A stretch of 64,000 nucleotides of DNA, from positions 404,001-468,000 of the forward strand of contig JACEVL010000946.1 of assembly GCA_020284085.1 (NCBI GenBank). Reading direction: 5' to 3'. Below, one piece after another: positions 12,501 through 27,500 of this stretch. The notes beneath the pieces are model-generated. The model saw only the letters and a program-made list of their open reading frames with translations. It was not told the origin of the DNA and ran no database searches. The position numbers and the translations under genes were made by a program. The stretch's first letter is position 1; every line of letters starts with the position of its first letter. Origin of the DNA: Aporrectodea caliginosa. Lineage: Eukaryota; Annelida; Clitellata; Crassiclitellata; Lumbricidae.

Positions 12501-15500
12501 TATAATTATGATGTATTTCATGTGCGTTTGTCATGTGATCAAATAAAGGATATGCTTACTTTATCAACGTTTCCTTGATTTTACTACTGGCATCTGGCGA
12601 GTAAATTCATTTTTAATCTCACTTTTATTTATTACCATGCATAATACGGCCTCTTCCGGTTCTAAACGTCATATTTTCGTAGTGATAATATTCTGATAAA
12701 ACACATTTTCATAAATAATAATTTATAATTTAAAATCTGAATAAAATAACATTACAAAATGTAAAAACGAAAATGTTCTTTTAACGACGATCTGAAGGCC
12801 GAGTTTTCATTTTTGTCCAGCAGTGCGACTGATGGTAGTACTGCATTCTGCAATATCTGTAAGTCAAGTATTTCGGTTGTTCACGGCGGCATCAATGACC
12901 ACAATGCCACTAGGTCGCTCGAAGTGCAAGAGCAAGTTCTGCATCATTAGCGACATATTTCACAGCCAAATTTGAGTAACTGATTTGATAAATTTAGAAT
13001 TTCGTTTTAAATTTAAAAGCATGATTTTAATAAACCATTAATTCAGTCTTATAGTCTTATACCAATATAACAAGCATAAAATAGATATTTGTGCAAGTTA
13101 TATTATATTAATTATTGACAACATCACAAATTTATTTCGTAACTGAAGTGTCCCGGTTTTTAGTTTCCAATATCTGGTCAGCCTACTATATATACAAACA
13201 TTGATAGCTTGTGATCTGGCCAATCGGAGAGCATGCACAGTGGTCTCAATGCTGGCGTTTTGCTAGTTGGTTTGCTTAAAGACGGGGGGGGGTTGCACAA
13301 TAGTCTAGTGGTTAGCATGTTGGACTGTCAACCGAGAGGTTGGAGGTTCAAATGTGGTCCACCAATACAATTTGTTGTTTCAAGATTTCTGCTCCATCTG
13401 AAACCCTAGCCAACTCAGCTGTAATGAGTTAACCGACTGTATACTGTTGGTGGAAAGATCAGCCAGCAAGGGAGTGGACTGGCCAAATGCCCTCATATGC
13501 CTAGGCTATGAAAATGAAGTTGCCAACACTTCATAGGCTCATAGAGAAGATGAGAAGGCAAGGGAAATAACTGGCCAACCGCCCTCATCTACTAAGGCTA
13601 AGAAAAATGCAGCTGCCAACGCTTCATGCCCATGTCTGCCTCTCCGGCTAGCTTAACGGACTGCTCTTAGTCTTCTTCTTGCCTGCTCACAAGCAAAGAT
13701 CTACTGTGAAAGAGAGACTCACTCAAATGCACTGAATTTTGTAGCGGCTTTGGCCAAAATCTGACAGGCTGCAAGTCGAGATACAATTGGCTGCGACAGT
13801 TGACCCTTGGCAACAGCTCTGTACATCACCTACAAGCAATCAACAACAAATCATCATCAGTCACACCATTGCACAGTTGCTCAATCACTATTTCAATCAG
13901 TCAAGCAACTGATTCACTAAGTAATCAATCAGTCAATCAGCATATCAATCAATATATCAGTCACTCATTTAGGCAAATAATAAAGTTAATACAATCACAA
14001 AATTAATATGTATGTAAATAATTACCAGCAGAGCAACGCACAGATATTAATGAACGAAAAATCAACTAAAAATCACAATTATAGACCACAAATTCACACC
14101 AAGCAACACTTTCCCTAAAATTAAGTAATCAATGTTTCACTAATTCATTCATCAATTCATTTTGGTTCAGTCTTTACTTCAAAAACTAATCCCATCATTC
14201 ATAGACATTTCCTTTGCAGAGAACATAAAAGCATTAAGTATTTGAGGAGAACATTAAGGATTAAGTATTTGAAGAGAACATTAAGGATTATATATCTGAA
14301 GATAGGGATTAAGTATTCAAAGAGAACAGCGCATAGTGTTTCATTGCAAAGTTTCCAATCTCAAATGGCCAACAGATTCTTGCGCTGCTCACTCAACTGA
14401 TGGCTTTCTCTGAACAAGCAAACAAGCGTGTCGACATGCATCTGGCTTCAATCTCCCTTCCAGTTTATGTACTTCCCATAAGCAGTTCATCATTTGTACA
14501 CGGAAACAGCCCTTTACACTTCATCTTTCCATAAGCAAGCCGCTGTTTCCACGTTGCTCCACCTTCCCACAATGACTTCCACACCTTTCCCATGATGCTC
14601 TCGGCTCAAAAGCTCAGCTGTTGAGCACATGGAAGCAACACAAATTCTTTAATTAATAATAATTATTATCAGAGGATTCCCAAAATGGTATTGGGCAAGT
14701 GCAACTTCACACTTGTGGAACAATCCATCTCTACGAATCGATCAAACGATTCTCTAAATTTTGTCAGGCAACACACATTTGAGGAATACATGTACTGTAC
14801 TTCTCTTCATTAAGCCAATAACAGACCCAAATAGCAATGGACAGTATCCAAGCTACACAACTACTAGCACTCTGGTAGTGCCAGTTCCAAGCCTGGAGAA
14901 AAGAGGAGGGCAATGCAAATCACCTATGCTATGAAAGTGTCGTTAAACAGCAACTTACTGGCCAGCGTCCACTTATGGATTATTCATAATCAGTATATCA
15001 TCGAAAGCACCATGGTGAGATATTCAAAAGGTGTTACAGCAAGTGCATACACACGGATACACACATACACACACACATGTACACACACATATATACACAC
15101 ACATACACACACACACATAACCAGACCCATCCAAGGAAGCACAGCCTCAAATGCATGTATCATATCACCACAGGATGCCCCTAATGGGATGGAGCAGCTG
15201 CTGTTTGGGGAATATCCATAATTAAGAGAACACCTCAAACAAGGCTGGGAAGAATGTTTGGGGAATACCCATAATTATGACACCATTAGCAAGAAGATAC
15301 TGCACAACAAAGATAAACAAACACAAAATATGGCAATAAACAGCACATAAGGATGCCTTTGGCCGAAGCAGAGCATCCATTGTGCATGCAGAAGATGATG
15401 GCCTGGCTCCTATGCTGCTGCTGTTGCTGCTGCATGATAGATGCTGCAGACAGATGCTAAGCTCTGCGATGGACAGATGGCGCCAAAAGACTTCACCTGC

Positions 15501-18500
15501 TACTCAATATTTGATGGATAGGAGATTTTTCAAAGACTGACCTCTTTGCTGATGATCTCCTTTGGAAGCAGTTCCATAACGGCAAGCAGCGTTTCCAGCC
15601 ATGCCATGGATAATTCTGTGCAAAGAAAATATAACATGTCAGACTAACGTGACCTAAAAAGTTAACTTCAGAGTTAACATAATGACAGACTAACATCACC
15701 TACAAAGTTAACCTCAGGGTTAACACAACGACAGACTAACATGACCTGCAAAGTTCAAAGTTCAGAGTTCACCTAATCTGTTGCAGTCCTGCAGACTTCC
15801 TGGATGCTTATCTGGAACATCTGTGGTTCCATATTTATGCATCAGGATACTAGTGATACAAATTATAGATATAATGATAGACAACTTCCAGAGGTTTAAT
15901 ACAGATATCTTTGGTTGACACCTAAGGGGCTCTTAGGTGTCAACCAAAGATATAATTCACCAGATAAAACAGGCAGGGGTCAGTTAATAAATCCATTATT
16001 ATAAAAAATCTAACAAGATTCAATTGTTTAAATTATACAGATAAATAATGGATAAGATAATTAAAATGATGAAATGATAATTAGCCTGGCTTTAATATGC
16101 TCACAGAGTCCCTCATGCAACAGAAAAAGGCTTCATCACAAACTGAAACTAATTCGGCACATCACAGGCGGATGCTTGACTCATTACTCTTTCAAATTAA
16201 AATTTCAAGCCACTCAATTAACAAAATGTCAGAAAATTAGGGTTCTAGGTCAACTACCTCACTTTGTTCAAATGTATTCTCATCTCCCGAAAATATATAC
16301 CCAGCTTCTCACAGCGCACTTCAGCAGCTCACCATGTACCCCCACTTCCAAAAATACATTCTCAGCCTCTAACAGTGCACTATAGGGGTGTCCAGAAAAA
16401 TGACAAATCGCAGAAAACACCCATATTGAAGTTTTCCCGTTATTCTATTCATCTATTGTCTATAAATAGTTTTTACAGAATTTTAAAAAGTTATCCTGAG
16501 GTCCCTCAAAGCCCCTGAACATACCCTACTTAAGTCCCCAGAACTGAAGACGCCCATGCTCGGATCTTGGAACTTGGGTCCATTGTCGATTTACTCTTTT
16601 TATCACAAAAAATTAACTAAGAGTCCAATTTGGATGAACCTTGTACTGTTTATTTGTCTCGATGAGAGCTACATTCAGATGAAATATAGATACTAAATTC
16701 GTGGTCATTCAAGGTCATTTCAAGGTCATAAGAAACGAAATCGAACAAAAATTTAAGAAAAATAATCAGATCTCAGCCAATAATTGATAAAATTGGTTAA
16801 TTCTTATTTGTATTTCTCGTCTGGATAAGGGCTACCTGTGATAAGAAACAAGGGTACCAAATACAAGACGATCAAAAGTTATTTTAATTACCAAAAGGTC
16901 AATTTTAGAGTAAAAATCATTGTCTGAAATTGACCTTTTTGTCCTTTAAATAACTTTTGATCGTCTTACATTTGGTATCCTTGTTTCTTATCACAGGTAG
17001 CACTTTTCAAGACGAGAAATGCAAGAAAGAATTAACCAATTTCAACAATTATTGGCTGAGATCTGATCATTTTTCTTTGATTTTTGCTAGATTTCGGTTA
17101 TTTTGACCTTGAAATGACCTTGAATGACCTTGAATTTAGTATGTATATTTTACCTGGATGTAGCTCTCACTGAGATTAACATAACAACTTAAAGTTCTTC
17201 AAGATCAGACTCTTCGTTAATTTTTTGTGATAAAAAGAGTAAATCGACAATGGACCCAAGTTCCAAGATCCGAGCATGGGCGTCTTCAGTTCTGGGGACT
17301 TAAGTAGGGTATGTTCAGGGGCTTTGAGGGACCTCAGGATAACTTTTTAAAATTCTGTAAAAAATATTTATAGACAATAGATGAATAGAATAACGGGAAA
17401 AACTTCAATATGGGTGTTTTCTGCGATTTGTCATTTTTCTGGACACCCCTACAGTGCACCCAATCGTTTCAAAACGTGTTCTGAGCATATAAAGCTTTGC
17501 CCTAAGCTACAAGTCAGCCACCAAAACCGGTTTTTACACAAACAGCAATGGATCACATGGTCCAGAGAATTCACATATTTATCACTGTGAGAAGCTGGGT
17601 ACATATGTTATCGAATCAGAGATAAGCACGGAAGACAAGATGTAGCAGGTCAGCAGGTAATATAAACAATAAACAGCTTAATTTAACCTGGATCTCTGCT
17701 GTCGAGACTGAGAAGAATTGTTGGCAGGAATGTCTGCGAATATGTTTGAATTGGAACAAGTTTTCGTTGCAGTATCTCGAGAAACACGGTGCCAGCCACT
17801 CGCTGCGTATCGACTGCCGCCACACGGACCACTTCCTAGAAAAAATTAAATTCCACATAATATTAAACAAACAAAATAACTCTGTAAAAATACTAAAGCA
17901 GTAGGTCGAAAAAAAATGAGCTGAAAAGGCTTCAAGCATTGTCATTTTTTCATTGTCTTTTACAGGCAAATACTCAGTTATTGCCCTGCTTCTAGAGAGA
18001 TCCAGAGTTCTATATAATTTGGAAGAAAAAACAGTTTAAATCACCTTTTTCCTTGGTTCCACATTAAGTAAACAGACCTAAACCCCTAGGCATACGCTTT
18101 TGTAAGGTACTTCCAATGCACTATATTACATGTCCTGATACACACAAGCACCCAAGAACGAATGCATGCATACATACACACACATATACATAAATATAAA
18201 CACACACGTATGCATAACTGCATATACACACGTATGCATACATACACGTATGCATACACACATGCATGCATTCATACATACACACATACATATTTCCACT
18301 CAACCAATACAACCTGCAACCAACCTTGACCCTTCTTCGATATCAGGTCAGACCCTAGCCACTCCGTTCAGATATAAATCAATACCTAAGCAACTCTTGA
18401 CCTTGACATTGTTCGATTAGATCATCAAGCTTAGGATTTCAGTTTGCATCAGTCAGAAATTCCCAACCAAATAGTTCTCCTGGATTGTCAAAGTTATGTT

Positions 18501-21500
18501 AAAATAACAAAGGAAAAGTTCTACAAGGTCAAATGAACAGCCAGGTGTAGCAGAACTAAGCAAAAAGCTCTCGGAGATGGCAAAACCATCCCACTGCGAT
18601 AACATTTAACCTCTACCGTCTAACTGCTGTTATTCATGACAACCTTTGACTTCGACTATCTGGAACAGGTAAGCTAGTTCAGGAATCCAGCAAGGCAACA
18701 GCAAGACTAGCATCCATAACACTCCAGGCAACTGTCAGTGGCACGAGTCTCCCCCAGTCCCATTCCCGGCTGGGTGCTTCAGCCACGAAATGCTAGGAAA
18801 CAAACGTAGCTAGGTCTTGAATCTCAGATTTACATAGCATCTGTCCGGAACCTCTCAAAATTTTTTTTAAAGATCCCCAACACCCCATGTAGGGCTTTAA
18901 CTGATTCCAACTGATGGAAGAAGAAGAGCAATCCCTTATGCTGGCCGCGAGGCAGCCATCAGTATGAAGTGTTAGCGACTTCATTCTCTTAGCCTCGGCA
19001 TATGAGGGCAGGTGACCAGTCCTCTCCCTCGCCGTCTCATCTTCCCACTGACAGTGTATGGCCATACTCATTATAGCTGAGTTGGCTAGGGGGCGCAGGT
19101 GGAGCAGAAATCTCAAACCAAATTTCTGCCCTGGCGGAGATTTGAACCCCCGACCTCTCGATTGACCGTCCAGCACTCTAACCGATACACTATCGAGCAC
19201 CCCTCCCCCCAAATGATGGAAATGGGGTATAAACATGATTGTAGTAATAACAACTCAAGACTGGGGCAGTAGCACACTATTTAAACTCTAAACCCATAAC
19301 CTAACTTTTTTGTTTAAATGCTCCAATCCAGTTTCAACAAGGCAAGCCTTGACACAGTCTCTGATGGGGCAGGGTTTCTAATCAACCTCTGGAACTCTTG
19401 AATTCCCACATGGTCAATGAAAGTCCTGCAAATATGATAGTTCGGACAACATAGGCTTCGAGCAATTTCAAAGTAATAAATGTTCTACTGGTAGTTTGGC
19501 CGGCCAAGTAGCTAATAACAATTTCATGGCTAACTTAATCACTTAGAAACTAACACCTAACAACATAAATCTTGGCTAGAGCAGTTACATTTCATCGATA
19601 ACAACATCATTATAGTAACATTAATAATTATTAAATGGTTCTTAACTTCTAATGCATTGCTGAAGATTGTATAACAGAATATTCATGAATGCATACATAT
19701 ATAAATACAATACATACTCTACATAATAAACATACATACAGACAAAGTCCAATGTTATTAACACGGTGTACATGCTTGATTACAGTCATCAAACTTGGTG
19801 TCTTGTTTAACGAGACCAAAGCGAAGACTGTGAAAGGCAGAATCATATAAGGATGGCTTTTTCATCATTACTATTAGTTCATTATTAGTATTTATTATTT
19901 TATTACGGTTATTTATTATTATTATATATTATTATTTTTGTGATAATTATATTATTATTTAATTATTATTATTTCTTATTATAATTTCTTATTATTATTT
20001 ATTATTATTATATATTATTATTTTTATTATATATTATTATTTATTTATTATTATTATTTATTAGAATTTATCATTATTATTTATTATTAATAATATAATT
20101 ATTTATTATTATTATTATTATCATCATCAGCAGCAGCAGCATTACCATTGTCATCATCTTCATCATCATCATCACACATTTTATTAGGTGCCACAAAAAT
20201 CACCAAGCATTACTTGGTGGCGCTGAGCAATTGTGAGTGAAGGACTTGCCCAAGGTCCCTATGTATACACAGTAACCGCCTCAGGGGAGACTCAAACCCA
20301 CACTCTCCATGCTACAAGGAGAGCAGTCATCCAATCAGCTACCATGTCCCATGGAGCATCAACTATCTCCAAATAATCCCATACTTGTAGACTGAACCAC
20401 TGACCCTGATTTTTGGGATGATACGACGAATGCACATGTCATAGTTCTCGGCCAGCAACTCTGGAAGACTGCTTAGAACGCTTAATCGCTGGACCTCCTG
20501 TCCGGAGCTGAAACAAAGAAGGGAAAACAATGCACAGCTTCAATAAATTCATTAATAAACCAATTTCAATAACTAACTACAATCAAGTTAAACACTGGTT
20601 AATTTTTATTAAACATAAACAAACACAAGTGCTTATATTACCGGTAGAGTAAAAGCACACTGTTGCCACAAGGTTAATAAAACAAAAATCCATGCTTTGA
20701 ACATGACCTTTTCCCATGACTTTTAAGACTAATTTTAGTCGAAAAGGACCTACTTTCTAATTGTTTTATCAGCATAATATTTATTAAAATTTAAAAATAT
20801 GATTAGAAAAATGTCTATTAATGATTTTTCCACTTTCCATGACTTTCCTTTGAAAATGCCTGTTTTTCCAGGTTTTCCAGGCCTTACATTTTTCAAAGTC
20901 TAATTCCATGACTTTCCAGCTTTTCCAGGATCCGTGGCAACCCTGCACACATGTTCGATTGTGCATTATGTGTGTTTGCATGTGTAAGCATACACATACT
21001 TGTGTGTATTTGCATACACATACTTGTGTGTGTATTTGCATACTTTTAGCCACAGCAATTGGCTGCCACAGTAGTGTGTGAAAGCTAAGTGCTGCGGATA
21101 TGACATCGAAAGCACAGCAGAGTTAAGCCTCATCAACCCTGGTTAGCACTTGGCAATACCAGGCCACTGGAGTCTGGTATAACCTTCCAGGGTTAGTACT
21201 TGGAAGGTAGCCTCAGCTCTCCATCCTCTTGGGGGTGCTAAACAAGTTCCAAGACAAGTAGTGAGGTCAAAAAGGTGTTGTGTGTATTTATCAAGACACT
21301 TACACAGCGCAGCATTTTATGTACCTCACAAAAGCGATTCACATATGGCTGAGCTAAAAAAATTGCCAAAAAAGGCATGCTGTTGTAAAAAAAGGTGTGC
21401 AGTTGTAAAAAATTTGTGCAGCTGTAAAAAAGGTGGTCGGTTGTAAAAAAAAGGTGTGATGTTGAATTTCTGTCATCGCTTCAGCTATAAATATTCCTTC

Positions 21501-24500
21501 AAGCCCTGGAATCATTGTTACAGAGATAGAGTTACACGAGCAAATACATATACGGTACATGAATTGCCCTTAACAGGTCTAACTGAAAACCTCTGAGAAG
21601 GGCCACCACTCCACAGCCTGCTACACAGTCTCCATGTCCTGTTTGTTCCTAGTTGAGTGGTGTCCCTGAATGATGGAGATAGTAGTAGGAAACACTGAGA
21701 CCAGTGTGCACTCATCTGCGACTGGGAATGATATGATATCCCCTTAAGTAGGGATAGCTCTGCATTCAGGGTTGACTGCAGGGCACACATCTCCATGTAT
21801 TTGTGGGTCTGCAAGTGTGCATGTGTGTTTGTGTGTGTATGTGTGTGTGTGTGTGTCTGTCTGTCGTTGTGTGTCTGTGTCTGTGTCTGCATCCATCAGT
21901 CTTTATCTCTGTGTGTGTGTATGTGTATGTTAACGTGTGGTTTGTTCGTGTCTGTGTGCATAAGTGTGTATCAGTGTGTATGTGTGCTCGTTTGTGTGTG
22001 TGTGTGTTTGTGTGTGTGTTGGAGTGTGTGCTGGTGTGTGTGTTTGCATATGTGTGCATGCACGTGTGTGTGTGTGTGTGTGCATGCATCTGCGTTCCAG
22101 TCAGAGAAAAGCTAAAAGGTAACAGACTTGTTTACATGCCTCAACAGGAACCAGTCAGAAACCAGTCTCCCTGTAGCAAGAACTCTGAGCTGAAGCACCA
22201 ACGCGAACAGCACTCCACAAACAACAACAGGACTCTGCCTATTCAGGTGTGCGCACTGAAAATGACGTCACAGCAGCAGTTCCTCACAACAATATCTCAA
22301 CCTATACTGCCATTGGTGGAAGAGAAATATTATCTTATCCCAGAGCAGAGCATCCCCTTCAGATAACGGTACAGTGGTCACTGTTTAGCAGTTTCAACTG
22401 TAAGATCTTAGCATATCACCTCCACTGGCAATCTAGTCAGCTCTGATTCATATAGATTAGTACTCCATATGAAGAACAGTCTGTTCAGCTAACCCTAAGG
22501 GTCAGCCACGGCAGGAGTTCTACCTCATTTTCTTAGTCTTGCCTTATGAAGGAAGGTGGCCGGACAGTCCTCTCCCTTGCCACATCACCTTGCACCTTGT
22601 CCTCTTCCTTGCCACCTCACCTTGCACCTTGTCCTCTTCCTTGCCACCTCACCTTGCACCTTGTCCTCTTCCTTGCCACCTCACCTTGCACCTTGTCCTC
22701 TCCCTTGCCATCTCATCTTCCCACCAATAGTGTATGGATCATAGCTGAGTTGGCTAGGGGGCACAGGTGGAACACAAATCTCGAACAAAATTTCTGCTAA
22801 GCTGGAGATTTGAATCCCTGACCTCTTGTTTGACAGTCCAGCATGCTAATCACTACAGTATTGGCCACTTTCGAGACTTGATGATAAATTATGAAGAATA
22901 ACACTTTACACAATGGCTAAATTCAGACGGACCCCTCCGGATCTGAGCTCTGACACCTCTGATTTGAGACCAGCCAGGCAGCCACCTCACCTATAGTGAG
23001 TACTAGCTATATATTGTTAGGGTGCGGTGGTGTAGGGGTATGTTCGGTGCCTTGCAGCCGGAGGGTTGCAGGTTCGAATCCACCTCAAGCCGCCGCGTAG
23101 GGACTCTGGGCAAGTCCTTCACTCGCAATTGCTCATGCGCTTCGGCGTGAAATTCCGATTCAGTGTCCGCGCTGTAGTCGGGAGCGCCTATGATTAGAAA
23201 TCTTTAAGGGGTGCTATAACAAGTGCTCATACATACATACATATAGAGGAGCTTCACCACCTTTGGATGATCATTGAAAGCACTTACTCTACACCCACTG
23301 ACACTGCAGGCTTGTCATGAGCAGAGGCCAAGAATATGAAGTCTACAATTGACTCAATGTTGCAACCTCTGTGTTGGTAAACACGACTTTGTCTTATCTA
23401 TGTCTCAGGTGAACTTTGGCATACGTAATGCGCTCATAAATCAATCAAGCATGGGGTCAAAAGGTCACCAGAATTTGTAAGCCAAGGCACAATGGTATAG
23501 GACGGCCTAAGCAACAGGCCCTACTCAGGTGTCAGCACCTGAAGGGTTTAATCAATACCTCACTACCTTCAATCACCCATGTCACAATCTGTTACTAAGA
23601 AGTGTTTGTTTTACTTCGTGGCACACATTGATTACGCTTCTAACAAGCACAAAGTCAGTAGGCTGTAAAATTAATACAGAAGTGGCTGACGGATATGAGT
23701 CAATGCTGGGGCTAGTTCACGGCTTGAGACCAGTAGAAAAGAAAGTGCAAAGACCGGAAAGTAAATTTAAAGATTGGAAAGTCAATTCAAAGACTGGGAA
23801 GCTATCCAAAAGACTGAAGAGTCAATTGAAAGACTGGAAAGCTATATAAAATATTGGTAAGTCAATCAAAGACTGGCAAGTCAATTCAAAGATTGGAAAG
23901 TCAATTCAAAGATTGGAAAGTCAATAAAAGACTTGAAAGTCAGTTGGAGACTGGACAGCTAGCTATCTAAAACACTTGAGAGTCAATTCAAAGACTGGCA
24001 AGCCAACTCAATGATTGGCAAGTCATTAAAAGACTGGAAAGATTGGAACATCAGTTCAAAGATTGTAAAATCATTCACAGATTGGAAGTCATTCAAAGAT
24101 TGGAGAGCCAAATCAAAGAAGGTAAACTCAACCCTTGGATTGGAACAAGCATAACATTGGTTGCTGGCCTTAAAATAGTAGGCCTGCACTTTGGAGTCAG
24201 CACAGGAGTCTGTTCAGTACACAAGTCAGTTCAAAGACGGGATTAAGTGCACAGGTAAGAAGAATCCATTGAGTCAGTAAACGGTTAGTTCTACATTTAG
24301 TGATCATGCAATGCTTAAAACTAGCACATAGATCAGTCAACTCATGTCACCATTGAGAGTAAGTAAGCACTGCACTTAGAATGATCATGAAGTTGCATGT
24401 TATGCTGTGTTGAAACTGGCTGTCTGACGGTGTCTGTACACTGTTTACATGAGAGGGTAATCCAGACTATAGCGGTACTTTTGACCCTTTTGGATCGCCA

Positions 24501-27500
24501 TTTTGACGCCAGCACTTGAAATGCAATAGGCAGAACTGTCATAATTTCGTTTGTCTGTCGTGTGATGATTCAATAAGTTTCAATCAATCAATAAATAAGT
24601 AAAAATTAAACTCAATTATGCACTACACTGAACAAATTTCAAACAGTTAGGCAATACCATTAACAAATTACAGTCAATTATGTAATAGACTGAATAATAC
24701 AGGAAGAGATTATTATTGTCATATGAGAAGAGAGCTAGCCAAAGAACATGACCCAAACAGGTGGGTGGAAGAGAGCAGAAGGGCACTCAACTGGTAGCCA
24801 CGCATCCTATGATAACCCAGGATATGATCAGCAGTTTCTTGGTACTGCTACAGAACCACAATGCCCTTGGCTGGCACATCACATCTGGTCCTACTTATAG
24901 CAGGTCTCTTTCAATCCTGTATTTACATTCAGAAGGAAAACCAGGAGGAAGAACACGTGTTCAGCGGTTCCAAGCATTCTCTCATCTTCTGGCTCATCAA
25001 TCAGTGAATAACAAGATTATTCGTTTTCGAGCCTCAATGCAAAGCAATCTTTCTCATCTGAAAGGTCTGCATAACGACAGTTTAGAAATGTTCAAAACAT
25101 CGACTCAATTCACCCATCAACATCTTCAAATGCAGGTTAAACCTCATCACTAAAATCTGCAAATCGCTCCATAGCCATCGCTGTTCTGCCTCTCTGGAAT
25201 AAACTCCCACCAGAATAACGCCAAAATATCTGATCCATCCTGGTTTAGTAAGGCCAAAACAAAATAATGGTGTGTTTTCGGTAACGCGACCGAGTCACTT
25301 TTTTGCCGCGACTCGGAAAATTTTGTAAAAAAAATTTTTTTACGGAAAATTTTGTAAACAAAAAAATTTTTATGGAAAATTTTGTAAACAAAATTTTTTT
25401 TAACTTCACATACATTAAGCCTTTGCATGCCGGAGGTGCAGAATCGCGACATTATAGGTGCATTCACTAAAGCAGAGACATTCGGAAACTAGCGGTCTTT
25501 CAATGGAAATAATGGTGCCGTAAATTACAGCAATAAAAGAGCTAAAGTGTGGCGTTTGGGAGAGGGAGGTAATAGACCCGAAAGTGGTGGATTTTCTCAC
25601 GGTAATTTGACAATCTCATTTATTTGAAATAAATAAGATTGTTTTCTACAGCAGTTTGTAGGTACATTCTGCAAATAGTCATTTTAATACTCGCATAGAA
25701 AATACATACTTTGGTACAGCATGTACCGCTGTGCATAAATGGGCAGTGGCGTAATTTTGGGAAATCACTGCATAAAATTATTTTACCAAAATAAAATTAT
25801 TTTCCTACATACCCAGTTTTTTTTAACTCTGTTACCGGAAACACACCATTATTTTTTTTTGACCTAATAGCCCTTAAACTCTCTATATATACAATGTAAC
25901 CTATGTCTTCATCAATAGGTTTCTGTCTGTTTGTTTGTCATGCTTAGGCCATACAGGTTGCTGGAAACTTTCAGAATCAACTGTGACGAGCATTATAATT
26001 GTAATCTCTTTGCTTAAATTAGCCACTTGTCGTTTTCAGTGTGTTTTTCTTTCTGTACAATCTATAGAATTCCCACTGATTGGCTTGATTGTTGATTGTT
26101 TGACATGTTCTGATTCGACTGTTAGGACTTGACTAATTGTGATATACTCGATTGTAAGTTCTTTACTTAAGGTTCTCTCCTGAAACATTTAAATGAACGC
26201 TTTATTTTCTAGTTATTATTTAAATGAACGCTTTATTTTGTTTTCTTGCTTAATTTTGATTCTGCACACTGTGGGCAGCTGTCCACTTGCATTGATTGAG
26301 TGGAGACGAGTGTTTCCGCTACATGTCGTTTGTGCACACGCCATTTAAATGATAGTAACAAAACAATTACCTGTACTACTTGCAATGGACAATTTCACCT
26401 ATCATGCTGTTCAGTTGGTAGTTCTGATCAACCTTATTGGATTTGTATACCCTGCACTTTGGCCCTGTTTCCCTTCAGCCATTTAGTAGATGACCGTGAA
26501 TTTCTGAGTGCCTTAGGAGAGGAGTGTCTTGCACATGCTAGTGAGTCTAGAGAGGGTGGAGGAATAAAACTTAAAATATACACCGAGGAGAATGAAACTC
26601 GAACTCTGCTTAATAACCCTGATCTCGATCCTGATATGAACTACTTCATTCATAGGCCAAAAGAAAGTTGTTACTATACTCCCACTAAGTTAAGCCACAA
26701 CTTAACATCTACTTCTGGTCAGGTATCACTAATGCATATAAACTGCCGCAGTATTATAAATAAAATACCTGACTTAATTATTCTATTGGGCTCTCTCCCG
26801 GCGGATATACTAGCAGTTACGGAAACTTGGTTAGATGAATTCTCCTCGAACCAAATACATATTCCAGGTTATAATTTCATTGGTAAACACAGATGCACAG
26901 GACGCGGGGGAGGAGTAGGTTTTTTTGTAAAATCTCACATTATCTTCCACCAAGAGGAAAATTATTCATCTCACCCCACTTATGAGAGCTTATTTATTCG
27001 TTTCCCACTTCCAAATGGCTCCTATTACATAACTGGAGTTGTCTATAGACCCCCAGGACAGGATCTGGATGAGTTTAACTCAGACTTTGGCCAACTTATT
27101 TCTTCTCTAAGTAAGAAAAATAACGACGTTCTAGTATTGGGTGATTTTAATATTGATTTGTTGAAAGTCCAAGACCACTTATTGACCAATAATTTCCTGG
27201 ATATGATGTCCACCAACCACTTTCTTCCGTCAATAACTAAACCTACCCGAATAACGTCCACCACGTCAACGCTAATTGACAATATCTTTTCCAATTCTAT
27301 TCCTAAATTGATTGATTCTTTCATAATTGTCACTGATATCTCTGATCACTTGCCAATTATGGTTCAAGTAAACCTCACTCCTTCTTATAAACCTTTACCT
27401 CCATGCACCCAAACTAGGAAAATTGACGAAGCTTCCATAGCGCAATTCAAGTCTGAGCTTGCACAATTAAATTGGTCATCTGTTCTTACTCTTTGTTGCA

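Noticed and set aside
18793..19236. 147-codon minus-strand frame with [12 protein letters not shown] peptide; similar frames at 32298, 36029 and 38891
   Set aside because: The peptide is SINE-A read through its tRNA head; recurrence reflects the repeat, not a protein family.
21803..22366. 187-codon open frame rich in Cys and Val
   Set aside because: Most of it is a translated GT microsatellite; no domain follows.
24761..25153. 130-codon plus-strand frame
   Set aside because: No domain pattern; the region looks like decayed repeat next to an inserted element.
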